A DNA stretch of 64,000 nt from Fibrobacter sp. UBA4309 (GTDB lineage: Bacteria > Fibrobacterota > Fibrobacteria > Fibrobacterales > Fibrobacteraceae). Each line of letters opens with the position of its first letter. The first letter of the stretch is position 1. This document shows, in pieces, positions 1-8,666 of the stretch. The DNA lies in NCBI RefSeq assembly GCF_002395745.1, contig NZ_DGUN01000046.1:49837-113836 (forward strand), written 5' to 3'. The position numbers and the translations under genes are program-made. Below the pieces are notes generated by a model. It searched no databases and was not told where the DNA came from. It worked only from the letters and a program-made list of their open reading frames with translations.

Positions 1-698
1 ACTTTAGCCTTTTTCGCAAGGACATCGAGAGCGGCTTCTTCCTTGACGCCCGCATAGGCAAAGGCCTCGTCCTCGTTCGCGATGATGATGTCGATCATTT
101 TCTGTTCAAAGAGTTCATCGAAAGTCTTGCGGCAGGCATCCACCACGCCGAAACTGCTGAAATCGAGAGCCGTTTCTACACCAAGGCTACGGGCAAGCGT
201 AAACGATTTCTTGAAACAGTCCGCATTGAAAGCGCGGTAGCCTTCGGCATAGAGCAGGCCCACGCCATCGTAGAGCGCCGGCACAAAGTCGTCGCTTCCG
301 AGGAAATCGGACGCCCCGAGATATGTCCACATAGAACGTTGGGCATCGGGAGTCACTGCAGAAAACACGCAGCCTGTCGCGGCATCCGAAATGCCGAGCT
401 TCGATTCCACGCCATTGTTCTTCAGGTGTTCCTGGAAAAGCTTGCCAAGTTCGTCGTCACCAATCTTCGAAATGAAGGCGGCCTTGCCTCCCAGGCGCGA
501 AAGTCCGACCATCGTGTTGCAGGTCGAGCCTCCCGGTACGCGCAAGGGATTCTTGAGCGCCGCAAGGAATTTTTCCATCTGCGGCCAGTCAACCATGTTC
601 ATGCCGCCCTTCTGCACGCCCTGCGATTCAATCCAGGCGTCATCTACGTTTGCAAGAATATCGACGAGGGCAGCGCCCATACCTAAAACTTTTTTCAT
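1..698 (-). CDS. PfkB-family carbohydrate/nucleoside kinase, C-terminus cut by window edge
   Basis: The first 232 residues are present; the 3' end lies outside the window. The protein begins MKKVLGMGAALVDILANVDD, a typical ribokinase/adenosine-kinase first strand (G-x-G-x-A-x-x-D). It continues with a GGSTCNT substrate-site motif near residue 58 and SKIGDDELGKLF, the conserved sugar-kinase segment after it. The catalytic GAGD loop would lie beyond the edge and cannot be checked. The family phosphorylates sugars or nucleosides with ATP in the cytoplasm; the substrate cannot be assigned here. The ATG overlaps the rhomboid stop by one base (TGATG), so the two are translationally coupled. It is the last visible gene of the long minus-strand series. 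Confidence 0.85.
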   Translation of the reverse strand, partial: MKKVLGMGAALVDILANVDDAWIESQGVQKGGMNMVDWPQMEKFLAALKNPLRVPGGSTCNTMVGLSRLGGKAAFISKIGDDELGKLFQEHLKNNGVESKLGISDAATGCVFSAVTPDAQRSMWTYLGASDFLGSDDFVPALYDGVGLLYAEGYRAFNADCFKKSFTLARSLGVETALDFSSFGVVDACRKTFDELFEQKMIDIIIANEDEAFAYAGVKEEAALDVLAKKAK

Positions 699-1603
699 CA
701 CAAGCCTCCCCTGCGACGGCGGAGCTTGTCGCCCGCCCGCAGTAAAAATTGACGTTCCGCATCGGTCAGGGAATTGATCCCTTCACTGCTCACCTTCTTG
801 AGGATTTCATCCATCCTCTTCTGTTCATCCACGTAAAAGACTTCGCCTTCCAGAGGTCTGTCTTCGGGTGCTTTCTCGGCAGAGCCAGTGCGGCCTCCAT
901 CTTCCATGCGGAACCTGGAGCGCTGCGCCTTGCGCTTGACTGCATCGAAAAAGCCTTCCATGCCTACGTGCCCGTTCCGCAGGGTACGTTCATAGAAATG
1001 CATGTAGAGGAATCCGCCCACGACGCCGCCCAGGTGGGCAAAGTGGGCTACGCCATCGCTGGAATGTGCCATGAGCACGTCGACCGCCACCATGAACCAC
1101 ATTGCGTACTTGATGCGCATCGGGAAAAAGAAGAACATCAAAAGCATACGGTTCGGGAAAAACTTGTAGTATGCGACGAATATGCCCATCAAGGCGCCAG
1201 ACGCACCGATAATCGGGGCGTTCGTCATGCCAAGCCAATACATTGCAAGGCTGAACACCGCGGCAAAGATTCCGCAGAAAAAGTACATTCCCGAAAAATG
1301 CTTGCTCCCCATCATGTCGGCGACTTCGCTGCCGAACATCCAGAGCATCAGCATATTGAACAAAAAATGCCAGAAATCCACATGGACAAACATGTATGTG
1401 ACAAAACGCCAAGCCTGTTCCGGCGCAAACGGCCAGAAAGCCCCCAGGTAGGCGATGTATTCGCGTACGTTCGCATCGCCAAAACCGGGAATATTCAAGT
1501 GCAGGCCGAGAAGGCTGCCGCCCACAAAGGCGAGGCCGAAAATCACTGTGTTGACAATCAGCAGTACGCGAAGGATTTTAGGTAGGAATCGAAAAGGTCT
1601 CAT
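698..1603 (-). CDS. Rhomboid-family intramembrane serine protease
   Basis: 301 residues with about six membrane segments. The catalytic GASGALMG loop puts the nucleophile at Ser135. The second catalytic residue is His190 in AHLGGVVGG, the rhomboid H-x-x-G pattern. Upstream, WRFVTYMFVH and HFLFNMLMLW match the conserved L1 loop and the H-x-x-x-N motif. The family cleaves transmembrane substrates within the bilayer. A charged cytoplasmic tail of roughly 90 residues ends in DAERQFLLRAGDKLRRRRGG, which resembles the C-terminal tail found on many bacterial rhomboids. It sits 9 bases after coaD and overlaps the PfkB kinase. The substrate is unknown. Confidence 0.93.
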   Translation of the reverse strand: MRPFRFLPKILRVLLIVNTVIFGLAFVGGSLLGLHLNIPGFGDANVREYIAYLGAFWPFAPEQAWRFVTYMFVHVDFWHFLFNMLMLWMFGSEVADMMGSKHFSGMYFFCGIFAAVFSLAMYWLGMTNAPIIGASGALMGIFVAYYKFFPNRMLLMFFFFPMRIKYAMWFMVAVDVLMAHSSDGVAHFAHLGGVVGGFLYMHFYERTLRNGHVGMEGFFDAVKRKAQRSRFRMEDGGRTGSAEKAPEDRPLEGEVFYVDEQKRMDEILKKVSSEGINSLTDAERQFLLRAGDKLRRRRGGL

Positions 1604-1612
1604 AGGTCAACT

Positions 1613-2116
1613 TCATCTACATTTTTCAACAACCATGGGAACGACAGCCTCGGGCACATACTTCGCGAGCAACTTGTGGCCTTCTTCATCTTTTGCAATG
1701 CCGGCCTTCAAGAGTTCACGCACCACCGAGCTGCTCACTGCCAAATGTTCCTGTGCGCTCGACAGGAATACCGTCTCGATTTCCGGACAAAGCACCTTGT
1801 TGTTCCAGGCGACCGTCTGTTCGTATTCCACATCGGCAGCGCCCCGGATGCCGCGCACCAGGTACTTCGCACCGACACGCTTCGCGAAATCGACCGTCAG
1901 GCCGTCAAAGCAATCCACCTTCACGTTCGGGATATTTTCAACCGCCTTGCGCGCCATCTCTGCACGGGCAGCTTCGTCAAAGAGGTTCTTCTTGGACGCA
2001 TTCACCGCAAGGAGCACGTACAGTTCGTCGAACAGGCTGGACGCCCGCGCGACAATGTCCAGATGGCCCACGGTAAACGGGTCAAAAGACCCGGCGAATA
2101 CGGCGATTTTTTGCAT
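1613..2116 (-). CDS. coaD: Pantetheine-phosphate adenylyltransferase
   Basis: 167 residues, the usual length for CoaD. The N-terminus AVFAGSFDPFTVGHLDIV holds the nucleotidyltransferase T/H-x-G-H motif. VSSSVVRELLKAG matches the C-terminal ISSTxxR motif. The enzyme transfers AMP from ATP to 4'-phosphopantetheine, the penultimate step of coenzyme A synthesis, in the cytoplasm. It follows rsmD, a pairing common in bacteria, and precedes the rhomboid gene. A TATATT -10-like hexamer lies about 10 bases before the ATG, so an internal promoter is possible. Confidence 0.96.
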   Translation of the reverse strand: MQKIAVFAGSFDPFTVGHLDIVARASSLFDELYVLLAVNASKKNLFDEAARAEMARKAVENIPNVKVDCFDGLTVDFAKRVGAKYLVRGIRGAADVEYEQTVAWNNKVLCPEIETVFLSSAQEHLAVSSSVVRELLKAGIAKDEEGHKLLAKYVPEAVVPMVVEKCR

Positions 2117-2136
2117 ACCCTAAATATAGTTAATAG

Positions 2137-2694
2137 TTACGTCGCAGGCGCCCTGTAAATCACCAGCGAGGATTCGCCGTAGCGGCGGACCTGCACGGTT
2201 CCTGCGTCGGAGGCTTCCTTGACCCATGCGGGCAAATTGCGGCTCGGGGCTTCGAATACGGCTACGCCACCGGGATTCAGCCATTCCCAAAACTTGCGCA
2301 GGTCCGGATATTCCATATCCTTGAACGGAGGGTCGGCATAGACCAGGTCAAAGCCGCCTTCCCCGCAAACAGTTTCGCGGTCCAGTGTCAACGCGTTCTT
2401 TTCGTATAAAGTAATTTGCTTTTCCAAGGACAGCACCTTATACGCCTGATACACGAGACGTGCCTGGCTATGCGCCATTTCGACAGCGACAACGCTTGCG
2501 GCCCCGCGGCTCAAAGCCTCGATGCCCATGATACCCGTTCCCGCAAAAAGGTCGAGCATGCGGAAGCCTTCCACTCCCTGCAAAATATTGAAGAGAGCTT
2601 CGCGCGTACGCGAGCCCGTCGGTCTGGTCTTAGATGTTTCTGGAGAGGGGACATTGCGTCCCCTTAACATTCCACCAGTAATGCGAATCGGCAT
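2137..2694 (-). CDS. rsmD: 16S rRNA (guanine966-N2)-methyltransferase
   Basis: 185 residues. Motif I is DLFAGTGIMGIEALSRGA and motif IV is YADPPFKD, the [DN]-PP-[FY] catalytic loop of amino-methyltransferases. The N-terminus MPIRITGGMLRGRNVPSP and the TRPTGSRTREALFNIL segment are characteristic of RsmD. It would methylate G966 of 16S rRNA during small-subunit assembly. There is almost no room for its own Shine-Dalgarno: the pilN-like stop ends 3 bases before its ATG, so coupling is likely. The stop is followed by a 14-base sequence repeated after another gene at 18728. Confidence 0.95.
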   Translation of the reverse strand: MPIRITGGMLRGRNVPSPETSKTRPTGSRTREALFNILQGVEGFRMLDLFAGTGIMGIEALSRGAASVVAVEMAHSQARLVYQAYKVLSLEKQITLYEKNALTLDRETVCGEGGFDLVYADPPFKDMEYPDLRKFWEWLNPGGVAVFEAPSRNLPAWVKEASDAGTVQVRRYGESSLVIYRAPAT

Positions 2695-2697
2695 ATT

Positions 2698-3711
2698 TTA
2701 CGGAGCGACAAACATCTCGATGCGCATCGATGTCTGCATGTTCTTCTTCACGAACTTCAGTTCCATCTTCTGCACGGCGGCACGGATCGGCGATTCTGCC
2801 AAGGCCACCATGAACAGCTGGAGATCCGGATAGTCGCAGGTAGAAGACACCTGGTAGGCATAGCGCTTGTAAACGCCGAAGTCTTCGACAACAGGCTTAT
2901 CCAAGCCATTCAAGACAACCTTGTTCGAACTAGCCAACGCCTTGAGGCTCTTGATTTCTTCGACCAGGTCCTTTGCCGGGACAAATCGGGTCACCGCATT
3001 CATGTTCACGTTTGTCACGTTGAACTTGCCGAACGCCGTAATATCGGTAGCCGGAGCGTTTTCCGGTATGGGTGGAGTCTTGAATTCCGAGCTCACCGTC
3101 TTCACGCGTTCCAGGAAGTTTCGCTGGGAAGTGGGCTTGGCGGCAACACCGCGCAGGTAGTAGAAATTCGGAGCCTGGAACACGCAGTCCGAGAATCCGA
3201 CATCGTCCGGAGACGCCGTGTTCAAGAATGTCAGGAACTGGGCCACAGCCGTACGCAGGAACGAGACCTTTTCCATCGGAAGGAACTGCGTGTAATCCGT
3301 GCGCTTGTTGTTAAACAGCACAGTCGGGTTCACCTCGCCCACCACCTGGTTTACCGTAAGGGCTTCACGACGCCTGATAGCTTCGTTCGCTTCGGCAATC
3401 TGGGCTTCGAGCGAACCACCTGCGGTGGTCGTCTGACCGGAACTCAAGGTCAAGGCAGAACGGCTCGGGTCTTCGGCACCGATCAAGTCGAGATACTGAC
3501 TCGGGAGAGCGCCATGCAACGGCTTGGGAACTCCAAAGACACTGAGGAAACAACTAAAGACAACAAAGACCAACAGGAAAGACAAGAAGCCTATCAAGGC
3601 CTTCTTCTTGGATGTCTTGACCTGTGCGGAAACATCCGTCACGTGAACCGGGTTCACGTTGCTAATCAGGGACTCGCGTTCTGCAGCATCAATCAGGTTC
3701 AGGCGAATCAT
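2698..3711 (-). CDS. PilN-like inner-membrane assembly protein
   Basis: 337 residues. It begins MIRLNLIDAAERESLI, close to the cytoplasmic MI-x-[IL]-NLL tail that binds PilM in PilN proteins. One membrane segment follows (about residues 38-65, KKALIGFLSFLLVFVVFSCF), then a periplasmic region with no Cys pairs. The start overlaps the pilM-like stop by 4 bases (ATGA). PilN links the cytoplasmic actin-like PilM to periplasmic PilO/PilP in type IV pilus and type II secretion platforms. It is longer than typical PilN (about 200), so the extra periplasmic portion may replace a separate PilO; that is inference. No PilO, PilP or secretin follows here. Confidence 0.65.
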   Translation of the reverse strand: MIRLNLIDAAERESLISNVNPVHVTDVSAQVKTSKKKALIGFLSFLLVFVVFSCFLSVFGVPKPLHGALPSQYLDLIGAEDPSRSALTLSSGQTTTAGGSLEAQIAEANEAIRRREALTVNQVVGEVNPTVLFNNKRTDYTQFLPMEKVSFLRTAVAQFLTFLNTASPDDVGFSDCVFQAPNFYYLRGVAAKPTSQRNFLERVKTVSSEFKTPPIPENAPATDITAFGKFNVTNVNMNAVTRFVPAKDLVEEIKSLKALASSNKVVLNGLDKPVVEDFGVYKRYAYQVSSTCDYPDLQLFMVALAESPIRAAVQKMELKFVKKNMQTSMRIEMFVAP

Positions 3712-4622
3712 ACACCCTCCATCACATTAAGGGCCGTTCCAATGGCTCCGGCGCAGCAAAGGACCGCAGCGGAATCCTGTTCCTCCACCGGAAGTCGGAG
3801 GTTGGAGAAGGAATCCATCAAAGCCAACTGGTAGTCCGGGCAGCTCTTGCGAAGGTCTTCCACAAACAGCGGATCCTGGGCAAGCTCGCCGCAAATGTTT
3901 ATCTGGTGGATATCCAGAGCGGCATTCTCGTCCTTGGCAAGGTTAATCTGGTTCATGACTTCCTTGGCAAGAAGTTCGTAAGCTTCTTCACGAGACTTGT
4001 TCACGAGAGGCAAGGTCGACACGCAACGCAGGCCCTGCAGGTTGTCCTTGGAAAGCCACATCATGGTAACGCCCATGAAGTCCGCCTTGATGACGCACTG
4101 CATGTCCTTGATGCCTTCTGCCACATCCATCAGGTTCAACAACGAAAGCACATCCACTTCCATAGCCTTGGGCGCGAGAGCCTTGCTGCGGAAACCCTTG
4201 CGCAGGGCATCCACCCACTGACGGCGGACCGCGATAAGAAGTACGGTCAGGCCCAGGCTCGAATTACCGCTTAAGACTTTGTAGTCAACGACATACGCAC
4301 CTTTTTCGGCATTCGTGATAAGTCCCAGGTACCACTGAAGGTATTCGTCCAGATGCGAAGCCGCCTCCGCCGGCACATAGACCTGCCGGATAATGGAGCG
4401 GAAGGCCGGAATGGCAACCGATATGGCCTCCACGTTTTCGACTTGGCTGGAATCCATCCATGTCTGGAGGACCGTCTCGAACGTGTAGATGTCATCGATG
4501 GGGCTCGTCTCCGTCTCGAGGACGGCCGTCTTCAGGACACGCCTTTCGGCGGAGTCCAGGAGGGCCACTTTCAGGGAGGCGTCACCTACCTCAATACCCA
4601 TGTAAATCTTCGTATCACTCAT
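3708..4622 (-). CDS. PilM-like actin-fold ATPase, pilus/secretion platform
   Basis: 304 residues. The N-terminus MGIEVGDASLKVALL is an actin-like phosphate-1 loop, and GAYVVDYKVLSGNSSLGLTVLLIAVRR corresponds to the second nucleotide-binding strand region of PilM. A late segment AAVLCCAGAIGTALN matches the PilM G-A-x-GLAL end motif. PilM is a cytoplasmic ATP-binding protein that binds the N-terminal tail of PilN; the coupled gene downstream supplies such a tail. The separate operon at 42631-46818 carries the secretin and pilin-like proteins, so the machinery is dispersed. GspL is the alternative family. Confidence 0.7.
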   Translation of the reverse strand: MSDTKIYMGIEVGDASLKVALLDSAERRVLKTAVLETETSPIDDIYTFETVLQTWMDSSQVENVEAISVAIPAFRSIIRQVYVPAEAASHLDEYLQWYLGLITNAEKGAYVVDYKVLSGNSSLGLTVLLIAVRRQWVDALRKGFRSKALAPKAMEVDVLSLLNLMDVAEGIKDMQCVIKADFMGVTMMWLSKDNLQGLRCVSTLPLVNKSREEAYELLAKEVMNQINLAKDENAALDIHQINICGELAQDPLFVEDLRKSCPDYQLALMDSFSNLRLPVEEQDSAAVLCCAGAIGTALNVMEGV

Positions 4623-4658
4623 ATACTCAACGACTTATGAAAGTTGTACCCCCTAAAA

Positions 4659-5111
4659 CTAATCAAAAATTACCCCCTGGAGTATACCCTCCGCCTTTTT
4701 CTTGCCTATTCCGGGCACTTTTTCGAGGTCTCCGGGGCCCAAAAACGGTCCATTTTGCTCCCGAAAGGCAATTATCTTCTCCGCGAGCTTGGGTCCGACC
4801 CCCTTCAGGGCACAAAGTTCGTCTATCCCGGCGGCATTGATATGGACCGGAAGGCGGACCACCTTGCCCTTCTTTTTTTGCCTCTTGGAGCGTTTTTTCT
4901 TCTGGACGGAACCGGAATCGTCGATCCCGGCCACAACCTCTTCACTGGCAATTACTTTATCTGTAATTTCGGTACGGGCAGGGGTTTCGGCAGCCGTAAC
5001 GACCTCCACCTGCTCGATAGCGGGCAACCCCCACGGTATAAACCGGTAGGCAAGCCCCACGATAAACAGGGCGACGGCAATAAACAGGACATTCTTCTCA
5101 GCAGAGTTCAT
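4659..5111 (-). CDS. ComEA-like helix-hairpin-helix DNA-binding protein
   Basis: 150 residues. An N-terminal membrane anchor (NVLFIAVALFIVGLAYRFI) is followed by a Lys-rich linker (KKKRSKRQKKKGK). The C-terminal HhH domain has INAAGIDELCALKGVGPKLAEKII and a second hairpin LEKVPGIGKKKAEGIL. Proteins of this form bind double-stranded DNA at the membrane; ComEA does so during natural transformation. Being next to PilM/PilN-like genes fits a pilus-linked DNA-uptake role, but no ComEC or ComF is in the window. Overlong basic linkers are common in the family. Confidence 0.8.
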   Translation of the reverse strand: MNSAEKNVLFIAVALFIVGLAYRFIPWGLPAIEQVEVVTAAETPARTEITDKVIASEEVVAGIDDSGSVQKKKRSKRQKKKGKVVRLPVHINAAGIDELCALKGVGPKLAEKIIAFREQNGPFLGPGDLEKVPGIGKKKAEGILQGVIFD

Positions 5112-5189
5112 CCGGCACCGCCTTCAACAAGGTTCGTACCGGATGTAGCATACAAGAAGCAAGCCTTGCATTTTGATAAATCATGGAAT

Positions 5190-5903
5190 TTATCCTTCTA
5201 GCTTACGTTCATGTATCAAGGCCTCCACCGCTTCCGCGTCGGATGGCACGTCCACAGAGATGCTCGGGTAAGAACTTTCTACAATGCGTATGGGGCGTAG
5301 GCCCAAGATGCGCATCTGCTCGAGCGAGCGCTCCAGTTCCACCGGGGACTGCGGCAAGGAGGAGAATTCATCGCGGGAGCGCCTGGAATAGGCGTAAATC
5401 CCTTGATGCTGGAACCAGCGCAGAGCCTCCTCCGGGGGAACTACGCGGGTGAAATCGACGGCAAGGCCATCCTGGACCTTGACTTTCACGACCGTCTTGA
5501 GCCCGGCCTCCGCCGGATTGAGCGGGCAGGCCACCGTCACCCAGCAGTCCGGGTGCGCGGCAAGGTCTTGTGCCACCGCACGGAGCACGGCAGGCTCCAC
5601 CAGGGGTTCGTCCCCCTGGAGGTTCACCACCAGGTCGAGATTCAAAATACGGGCCGCCTCGGCCACGCGGTCAGACCCCGTGGCGGCAGGGCCGGTCATG
5701 ACGGCGCGGAACCCGGCGGCGGTAACGACACGGGCAATCTCTTCACTGTCCGTAGCGCAGACAATGCTTTCGAAACAGCCGGCAAGCGCAGCTCGTTCCA
5801 GCGTCCGGACAATCATTTCCTTGCCGCACAGTCTAAAAAGGGGCTTCCCAGGAAACCGAGAAGACCCCATACGTGCGGGTACGATGCAGTGAACTGCAGT
5901 CAT
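5190..5903 (-). CDS. kdsB: 3-deoxy-manno-octulosonate cytidylyltransferase
   Basis: 237 residues. The N-terminal nucleotide-binding motif is IVPARMGSSRFPGKPL and the metal-binding segment is VVNLQGDEPLV, both standard for KdsB. The enzyme makes CMP-Kdo from CTP and Kdo for lipopolysaccharide inner core, so the cell carries LPS. It lies 29 bases after gatC and 78 before the ComEA-like gene. No clear Shine-Dalgarno precedes the ATG at 5903. Confidence 0.95.
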   Translation of the reverse strand: MTAVHCIVPARMGSSRFPGKPLFRLCGKEMIVRTLERAALAGCFESIVCATDSEEIARVVTAAGFRAVMTGPAATGSDRVAEAARILNLDLVVNLQGDEPLVEPAVLRAVAQDLAAHPDCWVTVACPLNPAEAGLKTVVKVKVQDGLAVDFTRVVPPEEALRWFQHQGIYAYSRRSRDEFSSLPQSPVELERSLEQMRILGLRPIRIVESSYPSISVDVPSDAEAVEALIHERKLEG

Positions 5904-5932
5904 AAAATCAATAAGGGCGCAAAGGCCGTGCT

Positions 5933-6220
5933 TTAGCCGCCGATAACCTTCGGAATGGCGAAATGGTCGTTTTCGACAGCGGGGGCGTTCGCGAATGCCT
6001 GGTCCAGGGAGAATCCCTGCACGGGGACATCTTCGCGGAGGATGGTGGCGCCGTTGTCCACGGCGGTCATCGGTTCAACGTTGGACAGATCGAGAGCCTT
6101 CAGGGCTTCCATGTGGTCGAGCATCTTGTCCAAGTGCCCCTTCACGGAATCGATATCGCCGTCGGCGACTTCGAGCCTCGAAAGCTTCGCCAGTTTCAAA
6201 ACATCTTCACGTTCGAGCAT
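5933..6220 (-). CDS. gatC: Asp-tRNA(Asn)/Glu-tRNA(Gln) amidotransferase subunit C
   Basis: 95 residues, the normal GatC size. It begins with LKLAKLSRLEVADGDIDSVK and contains LDLSNVEPMTAV followed by LREDVPVQGF, the belt motifs that wrap GatA and GatB. GatCAB amidates mischarged Glu-tRNA(Gln) or Asp-tRNA(Asn). GatA and GatB are not in this window. A strong Shine-Dalgarno (GAGGAATT) precedes the ATG. It follows the helicase gene by 34 bases. Confidence 0.92.
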   Translation of the reverse strand: MLEREDVLKLAKLSRLEVADGDIDSVKGHLDKMLDHMEALKALDLSNVEPMTAVDNGATILREDVPVQGFSLDQAFANAPAVENDHFAIPKVIGG

Positions 6221-6254
6221 AATTCCTCGTTAGTTACAAGAACAAGATAGCAAA

Positions 6255-8666
6255 TTATCCGACGATTTCCAGGGAAACGTACTTCAAAATAATCGTCCTT
6301 ACGGCATTATCGCCGTTGAAGCGCACGTCCACGCGGGCATTGTCGCCAGTCCCGCTGCAACGGACAATCGTACCCACTCCATACTTGAAATGGCGTACGC
6401 GCACTCCCGGATGATACGGATTCTCGCTATACTCGTCGTACACGATGCGCGGGCCGCTCGGGACAGCGGGCTTGGGGGGCGTAACCTTGATGGGATTGCG
6501 GTAGACAATGCGCTGGTCGTTCTTGCGTATGGACGGCGGCACCGAAGCGGGACGGCTGAAACCACCAGAACGGGGTCCCATCTGCGGAGGCTTGTTATAA
6601 CGCAATCCGGAAGAAGATATGTAGGTATCGTTCGAGCGCGTATCGATGCACGGCGTGAACTCCACCACCGACGGGTCGAGTTCCTTGAGGAACCGCGACG
6701 GGGCGAACGGGCGGATAGTCCCCTGGAAGAAACGGCGTTCCGCATGGTACAGATAAAGTTTTTTTTCGGCGCGGGTACAGCCCACGTAGAACAGGCGGCG
6801 TTCTTCTTCCAGCTGTTCACGGCCTTCCTTGGGCGAAAGCATCGACGTTTCGCGAATGAGCGGGAAAATGCCGTCATCACAGCCGGCGATATGCACGGTA
6901 TTGAATTCCAGGCCCTTCGCCATGTGGATGGTCATGAGCGTCACCGCCCCCTTGGAATCGTCGACCTTCTTGTCGGCATCGGTCAAGAGCGAGATATCTT
7001 GCAAGAAGGCGTCCAGGGTCGCATCCTGGTGATCTTCGTCGAATTCACGGATGGCGTTCACCATTTCGTCGATGTTCGCGATGCGCTCGTCGGCAGTGAG
7101 TTCGTCATCCTTGCGCAAGAATTCCTTATAGCCCGTATCGGCGATAATCCGCTCGGCAAGAATCGGGAGCGGAGTCTCGCCCGCCTTCAGCAATTCTTTC
7201 CACGACTGGATCAAGTCGGTAAATACCTTGAGTTTCGGGGCAGCACGGCCCGCACCGTTCGCCTCGGCCAAAAGCACTTGCCAGAAATTGCCTTCGCCGT
7301 TACGGACTCGAGAAAGGACCGTCTCGACGGATGTCTTGCCGATAGCCCTGGGCGGCGTATTGATGACGCGCAGGTGGGCAGCATCGTCTTTTTCGTTGGC
7401 GAGCAGACGTAAGTAAGAGAGGATGTCCTTGATTTCCTTGCGGTCCCAGAATCGGGTGCCACCGAAAATGACCGAAGGTATGCGCACGTCGTTAAGCGCC
7501 TTTTCAATCACGCGGGACTGTGCGTTGGTACGGTAAAAGATTGCCGTCTTCGCGTAATTATCGACACCCGCATTACGAATGAATTCCGCTATCTGCTGGG
7601 CTTCGGTACGGTCGTCCATCATGTGGCGCACGCGGATCGGGTCGCCCGCCTCTTCTTTCGAGAAGACCTTCTTCTCCATTTCGGCGGGGCGGATGTTATG
7701 CGCAATCACGGAGCCCGCGCCCTTCACGATATTGCTCGTGGAGCGGTAGTTGCGTTCTAGCTTTACAATCGTCACCGGGGCAAAGTCGCGATGGAAGTTG
7801 CGGATAATCTTGATGTTCGCACCACGCCAGCCGTAAATGCTCTGGTCGTCGTCGCCCACCACCGTCACGTTATTGTCTTCGTTGATCAGCAACTTCAACA
7901 GTTCGTACTGCACATCGTTCGTGTCCTGGTATTCGTCCACGACAACATACCGGAAGCGGGACGCCAGCTGCTCGGCCAGTTTCGGTACCTTCTGCAGCAT
8001 GAGCACCGTATTGAAAAGCAAATCGTCGAAGTCCATCGCGTTCGATTCACGCAAACGCTTCTGGTATTCAGCGTAGTAGCGGGCACGGCGTTCTTCATCG
8101 GCGAATTCGGCCCTGGCCATCGCCACTTCGGGAGTCTGCAACACCGCGGAACCATGTTCGTAGAGTACCGTATTCTTGTAACGCGAAATCGCCCCGTGTA
8201 CGCGCTTGATTTCGGCGGCATCGCAATCGTCGCCCAGGTCTTCCTTGAGAATCTGCTTCAGCAGGCGTTTCTGGTCGTCATCGTCGTAAATCGAGAAATT
8301 GCCATCGTACCACTGTCCGCCAAATTCCCTGAGCACGAAGTCCCTGTTGAGGCACATCTTGAGCATGCGCAGACACACGGAATGGAACGTTCCCATCCAT
8401 GCGAAACGCATCGGCGTATCGAGCAAAGTCTGGATACGCCCCGTCATCTCGCGGGCGGCCTTGTTCGTGAACGTCACCGCGAGAATCCTGTCGGGTTCAA
8501 CGCCATAACACGAGACCAGGTGGGCAATCTTGTAAGTGATTGCACGGGTCTTTCCCGAACCGGCACCCGCCAGAATCAGCATGGGGCCATCAATTTTCTT
8601 TGCAGCGGCAGACTGTTCCGGATTCAATTCCCGGTCAAGGACACCAGCATCGACGATATTCGCCAT
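6255..8666 (-). CDS. UvrD/PcrA-type superfamily 1 DNA helicase
   Basis: 803 residues. In order it shows the Q-motif LNPEQSAAA, Walker A AGAGSGKT, Walker B VDEYQDTN, motif III GDDDQSIYGWRGA, motif V TIHMAKGLEFNTVHIAG and motif VI EERRLFYVGCTRA. The C-terminus has a Tudor-like fold signature (VRHFKYGVGTIV then VDVRFNG), as in PcrA/UvrD, where it binds RNA polymerase. These 3'-5' helicases act in nucleotide excision and mismatch repair and clear replication-transcription conflicts. The ATG immediately follows the TAA of the upstream FISUMP lipoprotein. Rep is less likely because of the C-terminal domain. Confidence 0.93.
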   Translation of the reverse strand: MANIVDAGVLDRELNPEQSAAAKKIDGPMLILAGAGSGKTRAITYKIAHLVSCYGVEPDRILAVTFTNKAAREMTGRIQTLLDTPMRFAWMGTFHSVCLRMLKMCLNRDFVLREFGGQWYDGNFSIYDDDDQKRLLKQILKEDLGDDCDAAEIKRVHGAISRYKNTVLYEHGSAVLQTPEVAMARAEFADEERRARYYAEYQKRLRESNAMDFDDLLFNTVLMLQKVPKLAEQLASRFRYVVVDEYQDTNDVQYELLKLLINEDNNVTVVGDDDQSIYGWRGANIKIIRNFHRDFAPVTIVKLERNYRSTSNIVKGAGSVIAHNIRPAEMEKKVFSKEEAGDPIRVRHMMDDRTEAQQIAEFIRNAGVDNYAKTAIFYRTNAQSRVIEKALNDVRIPSVIFGGTRFWDRKEIKDILSYLRLLANEKDDAAHLRVINTPPRAIGKTSVETVLSRVRNGEGNFWQVLLAEANGAGRAAPKLKVFTDLIQSWKELLKAGETPLPILAERIIADTGYKEFLRKDDELTADERIANIDEMVNAIREFDEDHQDATLDAFLQDISLLTDADKKVDDSKGAVTLMTIHMAKGLEFNTVHIAGCDDGIFPLIRETSMLSPKEGREQLEEERRLFYVGCTRAEKKLYLYHAERRFFQGTIRPFAPSRFLKELDPSVVEFTPCIDTRSNDTYISSSGLRYNKPPQMGPRSGGFSRPASVPPSIRKNDQRIVYRNPIKVTPPKPAVPSGPRIVYDEYSENPYHPGVRVRHFKYGVGTIVRCSGTGDNARVDVRFNGDNAVRTIILKYVSLEIVG